DNA of 9,774 bases. It comes from CAZWQR01 sp964638595. Lineage in GTDB: Bacteria > Patescibacteriota > Minisyncoccia > Minisyncoccales > PEYH01. The DNA lies in assembly GCA_964638595.1 (NCBI GenBank), contig CAZWYU010000054.1, forward strand, positions 1 to 9,774, given 5' to 3'. The translations under genes were made by a program, and so were the position numbers. Every line of letters starts with the position of its first letter. Position 1 is the first letter of the stretch. Positions 4,233 through 9,774 of the stretch are shown here, piece after piece. The notes under the pieces are model-generated. The model was given only the letters and a program-made list of their open reading frames with translations. It made no database searches and was not told the origin of the DNA.

Positions 4233-5702
4233 TTATTGTAGAATATCTTTAGAAGCAAAGAGCTTGTTATTGCTTAGTACAAGTAGGGTCTTTTGTTTTT
4301 CTAGCCAGCTAATTTTTGGATTTTTAAATTTAGCTATTTCAATTAAATTTGGTGTTTCTCGGTTGTCTATCTCAATGATTTGGATTAGTTCGTCTGTATT
4401 AAATATCAGGTGATAATTGTTTAACCAAAAGAGATTTTCTATTGTTTTGTGAGTTCCAGTTAAACGTATTCTTTCCATAGCCTTTTTTAGAGGCTGGGTT
4501 TCTTTTTCTTCTAAAAAACTTACAATAATCTCATGATTATTTCTCAATGAGATTTTTTTATGATCAGGAGAAATTTTAAATTCCTTTAAAGAGGCGAATA
4601 ATTTTACGAATGAATGGTCCTCTTGGTTCAAATAATAAAGCAGTTCATCTTCTTGAAGCAAGACGAGCGAGTTTTTTTCTATGATGAGATTATAGTTTGC
4701 TTCGCTAAATATATTAAGAGGTTCAAGATTGAGAATACTTGCAAGCTCTACTTTGTTTTCAGTTAAATTTCCTTTATATAAAAATCCAGCTTCGTTTAGC
4801 CAGTAAAAAGAATTATCAAAAAGACAATAAGCTTTTATGTTTTCTTTAGCAATCGGTATTGTCAAAATTTTTGGAGATTTTTTTGTTTTATAATCATAGA
4901 AAAAAAGCTTTTGTTCCAAAACTTCTTCTTCATTGGGAAGAGTTGCAACAAAGAATATTTGTTCATTGTTTGAAGGATTAAAGGAAATTTTTTTAGCTGT
5001 GATTTCTGTTTCTATTAGATAAATATTTTTTTCTGGTTCTATTTCTAAAATAAAATAAAAAATTAGTCCATCTAATGCGGTTTCAAGCATAATTTTTTTA
5101 TCATCCGAGGAGAATTTCACATCTAACAAATTTAAAAAATTACCGTCTATAATTTCTATCTCTTTGGTCGAGGTTAAAAGATTAAACAATTCTTTTTCTT
5201 GGGTTAAAGTTTCCAAGGAATTGTCTGCTAATAAAAATCTCTCTAAGAACCAGCCTTCTTTTTGAGATTTTTTTATTAGAATTTCTTTTTGGTTTGATGA
5301 TACATAGAAATTTTCCACCGATGAAGCCAGAGATGAAAACTGTGGATTTTTTAAGAAAAGCTGGATATTTTTATATTCAGTTACTTTTTGTTGTTCTATT
5401 GAAACAGCTTTTTCCCAGTTATGGTAATCATCTTTTTCAATTTTAACTTCGTATTTTTTGGGCAGTAAACCGCTTAAAAAAGCAGAGCCGAAAATAAAGT
5501 TTGTTTTTTTGGAAAGCTTATTATCAATATATATTCGACTAGCCGAGGGTGAAATTTTTAAAAAGAGGCCACCGGTTTTAACTATAGCGCGGTTTTCAAA
5601 ATCGTATTTATATCCTTGGGAATATAAAATTAAAACAGGGGTGGATATGCAAAACCCCAAGACAATTAGAAAAAAGAGGATTCTTTTGAACCTTTGAGTC
5701 AT
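4233..5702 (-). CDS. Membrane-anchored PEGA-domain protein
   Basis: The 489-residue product begins with basic residues and one hydrophobic segment (about residues 8-27), giving an anchor or uncleaved signal with the rest probably outside the membrane. Residues about 44-116 resemble a PEGA domain: GGLFLKISPSASRIYIDNK, a FLSGLLPKKYEVKIEKDDYHNW stretch, then EYKNIQLFL. PEGA domains are small beta folds found in surface-layer-like and envelope proteins. The rest (about 120-489) is a run of short beta-type segments with recurring F-Y-W patches and SPDHKKISL-like strands, suggestive of a beta-propeller. I see no catalytic motif. Similar proteins are common in Parcubacteria-type genomes but uncharacterised. 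It is a single minus-strand gene, divergent from murA. An envelope role is inferred from the anchor and neighbours. Confidence 0.85.
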   Translation of the reverse strand: MTQRFKRILFFLIVLGFCISTPVLILYSQGYKYDFENRAIVKTGGLFLKISPSASRIYIDNKLSKKTNFIFGSAFLSGLLPKKYEVKIEKDDYHNWEKAVSIEQQKVTEYKNIQLFLKNPQFSSLASSVENFYVSSNQKEILIKKSQKEGWFLERFLLADNSLETLTQEKELFNLLTSTKEIEIIDGNFLNLLDVKFSSDDKKIMLETALDGLIFYFILEIEPEKNIYLIETEITAKKISFNPSNNEQIFFVATLPNEEEVLEQKLFFYDYKTKKSPKILTIPIAKENIKAYCLFDNSFYWLNEAGFLYKGNLTENKVELASILNLEPLNIFSEANYNLIIEKNSLVLLQEDELLYYLNQEDHSFVKLFASLKEFKISPDHKKISLRNNHEIIVSFLEEKETQPLKKAMERIRLTGTHKTIENLFWLNNYHLIFNTDELIQIIEIDNRETPNLIEIAKFKNPKISWLEKQKTLLVLSNNKLFASKDILQ

Positions 5703-5708
5703 TTTCTT

Positions 5709-5736
5709 ATTATAATCAAAAAAATATTAATTTCAA
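5709..5736 (-). promoter_or_regulatory. Sigma-70-like promoter placed for a leaderless PEGA-gene mRNA
   Basis: On the minus strand, TTGAAA (5731-5736) and a perfect TATAAT (5709-5714) are separated by 16 bases. Only six bases (AAGAAA) lie between the -10 box and the ATG at 5702-5700. The usual start-site distance would put transcription initiation at, or within a base or two of, the A of the ATG. No Shine-Dalgarno sequence can fit. Promoter matches occur by chance in AT-rich DNA, but this one has a consensus -10 and good spacing. Confidence 0.65.
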
Positions 5737-5774
5737 GTTATATAATTTTATTTTTTATTAGCTTATGCTGGCAT

Positions 5775-5797
5775 TTCCGTTGGTATTTAATACCACC
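5775..5797. repeat. GGTATTTAATACC hairpin (copy C of a dispersed family)
   Basis: The 13-base inverted repeat at 5782-5794 is identical to the hairpin core at 8739-8751. The preceding bases TTCCGTTGGTATTT (5775-5788) match 12 of 14 positions of the unit duplicated at 8718-8745. Read on the minus strand the hairpin is followed by ACGGAAAT, like the tail of copy A at 4010-4017. The left arm is present only once here. Confidence 0.5.
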
Positions 5798-6019
5798 GAG
5801 CCGCGATTCTTCTATTTTTTCTGTCTCTTTTATTTCTTGTTATTGGTTATTTGTTGTTTATTTTTTTTCTTCTCCTTTTACTTGTTGAAGTTCTTTATAC
5901 ACTATATAATATATATCACATCATCTTGCTATTTTTTTTATTTTAAGTTAAGCTAAAATCAAGTTATAGGACATTAAAATTAATTTATTTATATATTTTT
6001 ATTTTTTTTTAAGATAATT

Positions 6020-7297
6020 ATGGCAGAGAAATTTATTATAAAAGGAGGTAATATACTAAAGGGAGAAATTGAAGTTAGAGGCGCCAAAAATGCCACTTTT
6101 CCTATTTTGGCTGCTACTCTTTTGACCGATGAAAAATGTGTATTAAAAAATGTCCCTTTGGTTGAGGATGTTCTTATTTTTATCGAAATATTAAAGAGTT
6201 TGGGCAAAGAGATAAATTGGCTGGAGTCTAGGAAGCTTGAAATCAAGGGCAAAACCGAAAAACCAAACCAAGAGACTATAGATTTAATCAAAAAGTTAAG
6301 GGGTTCTGTTTTGATTATGGGTCCATTATTAGCAAGATTCGGGCATATTAGTGTGCCTCAACCCGGTGGCTGTTTAATTGGAGCTCGTCCTATCTCTACT
6401 CACTTAGATGCATTTGAACAATTAGGGACACAAATTGAAGTTAGAGCAGACAAACGAAGGGAATATTTTGAGTTAGAACTTAAAAAAGATATCAATAATA
6501 AGGTTGTACTTAATGAATTTAGCGTTACCAGTACCGAAAATATAATTCTTTTGGCTAGTTTATTTGAGAAGGAGATATCTATTCATACGGCTGATTGCGA
6601 TTATGAATCTCAAGAGTTAATAAGGTTTTTAAAGCAGATGGGAGTAGAAATAGAGGAATCTTTTAATCATATTTTGAGAATAAAAGGCAGGAAGAATCTT
6701 AAAGGAGCAGAACAGAAAATTATGTATGACCCCATTGAGGCTGGCACATTTATTTTGATGGCGGCTGCTACTAAAAGCGAATTGCTTATTAAAAATACCG
6801 AAGTTCAATATTTAGAACTTCCTTTAAAAAGATTGAAAGATTTTGGTTTACCCATAGAGATTGTTGCTGAAAAAACTATTAAGGTCTATCCTTGGGCAGA
6901 TCTAAAGATGGCTAAAGTTCAAGCTCTTCCATATCCCGGTATTCCCACCGATTTACTTCCCTTGTTTGGAGTTTTGGCTACTCAAACCGAAGGAACCACT
7001 CTAATTCATGACCCTTTGTATGAAGGACGGTTGCGTTATTTAGATGAATTAAATAAAATGGGTGCCCAAATTATATTTGCTGACCCTCATCGGGCTATTA
7101 TTAATGGACCTACTGAACTAAGGGGAGTAGAAGTTAATTCTCCTGATTTAAGAGGAGGGGCTTCATTGCTTGTTGGCGCTCTTTTGGCTAGAGGAGAGAC
7201 CTTAATTGACAATATTTATCAGATAGATAGAGGATATGAAGAAATTGAGAAGCGTTTGCAGATGATAGGGGCAGATATCAAAAGAATAAATTCTTAG
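6020..7297 (+). CDS. murA: UDP-N-acetylglucosamine 1-carboxyvinyltransferase
   Basis: MurA transfers enolpyruvate from phosphoenolpyruvate to UDP-GlcNAc in the cytoplasm, the first committed step of peptidoglycan synthesis. The 425-residue product has normal length and the full inside-out alpha/beta barrel pattern. Visible active-site features are GAKNATFPIL (residues 21-30, with the conserved Lys at 23), QPGGCLIGARPISTHLDAF with the catalytic Cys118 and Arg123, YPGIPTDLLPLF with Asp311 (the conserved general-base aspartate), YEGRLRYLDEL with Arg337, and LRGGASLLVGALLA with Arg378. Retaining the cysteine predicts the fosfomycin-sensitive form, unlike the Asp variant. No other mur gene adjoins it, but mreB follows, so the two may serve cell-wall growth together. 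The start gives a standard MAEKFIIKGG end; no Shine-Dalgarno sequence precedes it. Confidence 0.97.
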   Translation: MAEKFIIKGGNILKGEIEVRGAKNATFPILAATLLTDEKCVLKNVPLVEDVLIFIEILKSLGKEINWLESRKLEIKGKTEKPNQETIDLIKKLRGSVLIMGPLLARFGHISVPQPGGCLIGARPISTHLDAFEQLGTQIEVRADKRREYFELELKKDINNKVVLNEFSVTSTENIILLASLFEKEISIHTADCDYESQELIRFLKQMGVEIEESFNHILRIKGRKNLKGAEQKIMYDPIEAGTFILMAAATKSELLIKNTEVQYLELPLKRLKDFGLPIEIVAEKTIKVYPWADLKMAKVQALPYPGIPTDLLPLFGVLATQTEGTTLIHDPLYEGRLRYLDELNKMGAQIIFADPHRAIINGPTELRGVEVNSPDLRGGASLLVGALLARGETLIDNIYQIDRGYEEIEKRLQMIGADIKRINS

Positions 7298-7556
7298 TTT
7301 TTGATATATAAATTTTAATCCATAATCTGCGACACGAGAAAAACAAGAAATAAGAATTGTATTGCGTATTTCGTATAGCGTATAGCGTATAGCGTATAGA
7401 AATCTTCCTCCTTTAATCTTTCTCCTTAAAAAAGGGGAGGAAAGAGGTGGGGGAGAACCTTGATTCGCTAAGGTATAAATATGTAGTCCTGAATCAAAGA
7501 ATTAAAAATTGTTTCCTTGCAGTTACGAGTTATTAGAATTTAAACATTTTAATTAT
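7298..7556. other. murA-mreB spacer with repeats
   Basis: No gene is seen in these 259 bases. Contents are a CGTATAG tandem array (7365-7399), an imperfect pyrimidine/purine inverted repeat (left arm about 7404-7427, right arm about 7434-7457), and TTGATTC/GAATCAA (7460-7466 with 7491-7497, 24-base loop). No convincing terminator follows murA and no strong promoter precedes mreB. The two could be cotranscribed despite the distance. Confidence 0.6.
7365..7399. repeat. CGTATAG tandem repeat, five units
   Basis: Four exact CGTATAG units (7372-7399) follow one variant, CGTATTT (7365-7371). An uninterrupted 7-bp array like this is prone to slippage and could vary in copy number between strains. 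Confidence 0.85.
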
Positions 7557-8564
7557 ATGTTTGTTCGCAAAATAGGTATAGATCTTGGCACTTGCAATTC
7601 ACTGGTTTTTATCCCTAAAAAGGGGGTTGTTTTGAATGAACCTTCGGTAGTGGCAATTGCCCCTGATGAGAATAAAATTTTAGCTGTTGGTAAACAAGCT
7701 AAAGATATGACCGGCCGAACACCAGAAACGATTATAGTTTATAGACCAATGAAAGATGGAGTTATCGCTGATTTTAGGGTTACTCAAGCAATGCTCAAAT
7801 ATTTTATTACAGTTGTCAAGCCTAAATTTCAATTATTAAGGCCAGAATTAATTATTTCTGTTCCAGCTGGCATAACCTCAACAGAGAAAAGAGCAGTCAT
7901 TGAGGCGGCTACATTAGCTGGGGCCAAGAATGCTTATATTGCCAAGGAGCCAATTTTGGCAGCGATTGGTGCAGGTATTCCAATCCATACCTGTTCCGGA
8001 CATATGATTGTTGATATCGGGGGAGGAACTACAGAGGTAGCTGTAATATCTCTTGGTGGTATTGTCAATTTTGATTCTATCAGAACCGCTGGAGACAAAA
8101 TGAACATGGCGGTTAGTGATTTTATTAGAAAGAAGCATAATTTAGCTGTTGGGGAGCAAACAGCAGAGGAAGTAAAAATTAAAGTTGGTACAGCTATACC
8201 GGAAAAAAAGGAAAGAATAATAGAGATTAGGGGGAGAGACTTACTCTCTGGATTACCTAAAAGTGTTAAAATTAATTCCAATGATGTAAGCGAAGCAGTC
8301 AGAGATGTTTTAGACGATATTATTCAAGGTATCAAAAATGTTTTAAGAGATACTCCTCCCGAATTAGCGTCTGATATTATGGACAAAGGAATGATAATCT
8401 CGGGCGGTGGGGCTCTGCTAAGAAATTTAGACCAGCTTATTGCTAAAGCAACGGGGGTTCCTTGTTTTTTGGCTGATGATTCTTTGTTTTGCGTGGCTAA
8501 GGGAACGGGAGCGGTCTTAGAAAACTTAGATGCGTACAAAAAGAGTATAATGAGCAAAAAATAG
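7557..8564 (+). CDS. mreB: Rod shape-determining protein MreB (actin-like)
   Basis: MreB forms membrane-associated antiparallel filaments that guide the wall-elongation machinery. The 335-residue product carries the actin-fold nucleotide site: phosphate-1 loop GIDLGTCNSLVF (7-18), LNEPSVVA (26-33), KEPILAAIGAGIPI (130-143) with the likely catalytic glutamate at 131, phosphate-2 loop VDIGGGTTEVAVISLGG (152-168), TAGDKMNMAV (177-186), and the adenosine motif ISGGGALLRNLDQLI (281-295). I chose ATG 7557 because it puts IGIDLGT at the usual place. An in-frame TTG at 7509 would add 16 residues unlike the family. MreC and MreD are not adjacent. The gene implies a rod-like or elongating wall, consistent with murA upstream. 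Confidence 0.96.
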   Translation: MFVRKIGIDLGTCNSLVFIPKKGVVLNEPSVVAIAPDENKILAVGKQAKDMTGRTPETIIVYRPMKDGVIADFRVTQAMLKYFITVVKPKFQLLRPELIISVPAGITSTEKRAVIEAATLAGAKNAYIAKEPILAAIGAGIPIHTCSGHMIVDIGGGTTEVAVISLGGIVNFDSIRTAGDKMNMAVSDFIRKKHNLAVGEQTAEEVKIKVGTAIPEKKERIIEIRGRDLLSGLPKSVKINSNDVSEAVRDVLDDIIQGIKNVLRDTPPELASDIMDKGMIISGGGALLRNLDQLIAKATGVPCFLADDSLFCVAKGTGAVLENLDAYKKSIMSKK

Positions 8565-8647
8565 GAAAATATATTAGTTCTTCAATTTACAATTTTAGAG
8601 TATATTATTTTGCAATGAAAAAAGGAGAATCATGAATTAAGAAAGAG

Positions 8648-8695
8648 TTTTGAATTTCGAATTTTGAATGAATTTTGAATGTATTAATTTTGAAA
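8648..8695. repeat. Spaced TTTTGAAT repeats
   Basis: TTTTGAAT occurs at 8648-8655, 8662-8669 and 8673-8680, with TTTTGAAA at 8688-8695. Starts are 14, 11 and 15 bases apart. The three exact copies lie within GAATTTTGAAT-like contexts, as expected for degenerate tandem duplication. Confidence 0.6.
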
Positions 8696-8717
8696 CATGA
8701 GAAGAATTAAGAATCAT

Positions 8718-8760
8718 TTCTGTCGGTATTTTTCTGTCGGTATTTAATACCGACAAGCGG
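8718..8760. repeat. Hairpin with tandemly duplicated left arm (copy B)
   Basis: TTCTGTCGGTATTT is repeated exactly in tandem (8718-8731, 8732-8745) and a single right arm AATACCGACA follows (8746-8755). The right arm can pair with either left arm; pairing with the nearer one gives up to 10 bp around TGTCGGTATTTAATACCGACA-type symmetry. The tail GCGGAATAATCATC continues to 8770, paralleling the tail of the hairpin at 3966-4013. Confidence 0.7.
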
Positions 8761-8825
8761 AATAATCATCTCTTTTTCTAAGGGGGAGAAAAAAGAAGGG
8801 GAGAGGAGGTTAGAATTAATTATTT

Positions 8826-9713
8826 ATGATGATAATTGGTCATAAAAAACAGCGCTTATTTTTAGAAAAGAGTCTTGAAAATAATCTCTTGGCTCATGCT
8901 TATTTATTTTATGGTCCTTCAAAAGTGGGAAAAAAGACAATTGCCTTAGAATTTATAAAAAATATCCAGCCAGCGGAAAACTATTTTTCAAATTTTGTAG
9001 ATATAGAACCTAAAAGAATTGAAGATAAGCAGAACGCTAAAATAACAATTGATGATATTAAAAATTTAAAAACTCGATTTGCCTTATCTGCTATGGGTGA
9101 AAGTTATAAGGTGGCTATTATCAACAATGCGCAAGCTATGACATTGGATGCTCAAGGAGCCATTTTAAAACTATTAGAGGAGCCAAGAGGCAAAAGCATA
9201 ATTTTTCTAATTGTTGAAAACCCACATCAGCTTTTAAATACTATAGTTTCCCGATGTCAATCAATTGGCTTTAATCTTGTTTCTAAAGAAATTTTGAGAA
9301 CTTATCTGAAAGAGAAAGGGTTGAAAGACAGGGAACAAGAAATAGCTTTATGGTTCTCTTTTGGCAAACCGGGTAGATTAATAGATTACTTTGAAAAAGA
9401 TGGAGAAATCCAGCTTCAAAAGAAAATGATTAAAGATATTAAAAATTTGATTCAAGCGCCGTTTTTTAAAAGATTTAAAATAGCCGAAGAATTGTCTAAA
9501 GATAAAGAAGAGGCTCTCAAAGTTTTAAATATATGGCTTCACTATTTTAGGGAACTTTTGTTAAAAAAGTTGAAAAAAGAAAGATTAAGCAAAAATTATA
9601 GCTTTAAACAATTGAAAGATTTGATTAACGGAATAGAGAGAACAAGATATCTTTTTAATAACAGTAATATTAATGCCAGATTAGCTTTAGAATTTTTATT
9701 TTTAAAGATTTAA
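8826..9713 (+). CDS. holB: DNA polymerase III delta-prime-like clamp-loader subunit
   Basis: Delta-prime is the rigid stator of the clamp loader that places the sliding clamp on DNA. The 295-residue product has the AAA+ layout: GHKKQRLFLEKSL near the N-terminus, Walker A GPSKVGKKT (30-38), a Walker B-position strand KVAIINNAQAMT (95-106), the family motif AILKLLEEP (112-120), and the VSRC sensor motif (141-144), then an alpha-helical lid and collar region. The acidic Walker B residues are replaced by Asn100-Asn101, and the zinc-module cysteines usual between Walker A and B are absent. Both point to an ATPase-inactive delta-prime rather than DnaX. The alternative start 8829 removes one methionine. 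The next gene starts six bases after the stop. Confidence 0.85.
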   Translation: MMIIGHKKQRLFLEKSLENNLLAHAYLFYGPSKVGKKTIALEFIKNIQPAENYFSNFVDIEPKRIEDKQNAKITIDDIKNLKTRFALSAMGESYKVAIINNAQAMTLDAQGAILKLLEEPRGKSIIFLIVENPHQLLNTIVSRCQSIGFNLVSKEILRTYLKEKGLKDREQEIALWFSFGKPGRLIDYFEKDGEIQLQKKMIKDIKNLIQAPFFKRFKIAEELSKDKEEALKVLNIWLHYFRELLLKKLKKERLSKNYSFKQLKDLINGIERTRYLFNNSNINARLALEFLFLKI

Positions 9714-9719
9714 ATTATT

Positions 9720-9774
9720 ATGACTGATAAATCAATTTTTATTATTTCTTTAGTGATTACAATAGTTATAGTTG
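9720..9774 (+). CDS. Start of an unidentified membrane protein, cut by the window end
   Basis: ATG at 9720 opens a frame that stays open to the last base (18 codons). It reads MTDKSIFIISLVITIVIV: four polar residues, then a continuous hydrophobic stretch, typical of an N-terminal membrane anchor or signal segment. It starts six bases after holB in the same direction with the AT-rich, Shine-Dalgarno-free context of the other genes here, so it is probably cotranscribed with holB. Function cannot be judged from this fragment. Confidence 0.55.
   Translation, partial: MTDKSIFIISLVITIVIV

Larger units (their letters stand above)
5703..6019. other. T-rich divergent spacer without a gene
   Basis: These 317 bases separate the divergent PEGA-domain gene and murA. 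The plus strand is strongly T-rich from about 5740 to 6010, with long pyrimidine runs (for example 5812-5880 and 5998-6010). It contains the minus-strand promoter (5709-5736) and a GGTATTTAATACC hairpin (about 5775-5797). The open frames here encode only F/Y/L/I-rich low-complexity peptides with no start context and are rejected as genes. No clear sigma-70 promoter for murA could be picked from the AT-rich sequence. Confidence 0.7.
8565..8825. other. mreB-holB spacer with repeats
   Basis: No gene is supported in these 261 bases. They hold spaced TTTTGAAT repeats (8648-8695), two copies of GAATTAAGAA (8635-8644 and 8704-8713, the second inside the 14-mer GAATTAAGAATCAT shared with 4024-4037), the duplicated-arm hairpin (8718-8760), and a TCTTTTTCT/AGAAAAAAGA hairpin (8771-8796). 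AGGAGGT (8804-8810) resembles a Shine-Dalgarno sequence but lies 15 bases from the holB ATG, beyond the usual 5-9. TAGAAT (8811-8816) could serve as a -10 box but has no -35 partner. Confidence 0.6.

Noticed and set aside
5694..5956. Two overlapping plus-strand frames encoding hydrophobic 63-64 residue peptides
   Set aside because: T-rich DNA gives F, Y, L, I and S codons by composition alone. Neither has start context or recognisable motifs, and one overlaps the promoter of the minus-strand gene.
7365..7399. CRISPR array
   Set aside because: The repeat unit is 7 bp with no spacers, and no cas gene is in the window.
7509..7556. Longer mreB starting at TTG 7509
   Set aside because: The added 16 residues do not resemble an MreB N-terminus. 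The ATG at 7557 places IGIDLGT at the normal distance.
8615..8640. Mini-ORFs (ATG at 8615 with six codons; ATG at 8632 with two codons, preceded by AAGGAG)
   Set aside because: They are too short to claim as genes. The AAGGAG is the only well-spaced Shine-Dalgarno-like site in the window, but it leads to ATG-AAT-TAA, so I treat it as chance.
147..9713. Recoded TGA (as in some CPR lineages), because none of the genes ends in TGA
   Set aside because: All accepted genes are complete in the standard code with no internal TGA and use TGG for tryptophan. Eleven stops without a TGA is a small sample and unremarkable.

Overview
The window is AT-rich, tightly packed bacterial chromosome. It most resembles a Candidate Phyla Radiation (Patescibacteria, Parcubacteria-like) genome. 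The case rests on a compact ribosomal-protein/rpoA operon with overlapping genes, short versions of L13 and RpoA, a PEGA-domain membrane protein of a type common in those genomes, start codons without Shine-Dalgarno sequences, and spacers filled with small degenerate repeats. The placement is inference; no rRNA gene is present to confirm it.

Bases 1-3867 are the distal part of the ribosomal protein/RNA polymerase alpha operon, all on the plus strand: rpsM (S13), rpsK (S11), rpsD (S4), rpoA, rplQ (L17), rplM (L13) and rpsI (S9), closed by a clear intrinsic terminator. rpsM and rpsK are each preceded by a copy of the same roughly 130-146 nt leader. Inside each leader is a 69-bp palindromic core, and the two cores lie in opposite orientation although the sequence around them is in the same orientation. 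This is the most unusual feature of the window. RpoA ends after its N-terminal assembly domain in a lysine-rich tail and has no C-terminal DNA-binding domain.

Bases 3868-4232 are a repeat-rich spacer. Next comes a minus-strand gene for a membrane-anchored PEGA-domain protein (4233-5702). Its best promoter sits so close to the ATG that the mRNA would be leaderless. A T-rich divergent spacer (5703-6019) separates it from murA.

Bases 6020-8564 hold two cell-envelope genes on the plus strand: murA (first committed step of peptidoglycan synthesis) and mreB (actin-like scaffold for wall synthesis). Bases 8826-9713 encode a DNA polymerase III delta-prime-like clamp-loader subunit. A further gene starts at 9720 with a membrane segment and runs off the end. 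The spacers between these genes hold no recognisable genes but carry tandem 7-8 bp repeats and a small family of hairpins whose left arm is duplicated in two of three cases.

I see no CRISPR array, tRNA, rRNA, insertion sequence or defence system here. The genes are housekeeping; the novelty lies in the non-coding elements and the reduced proteins.
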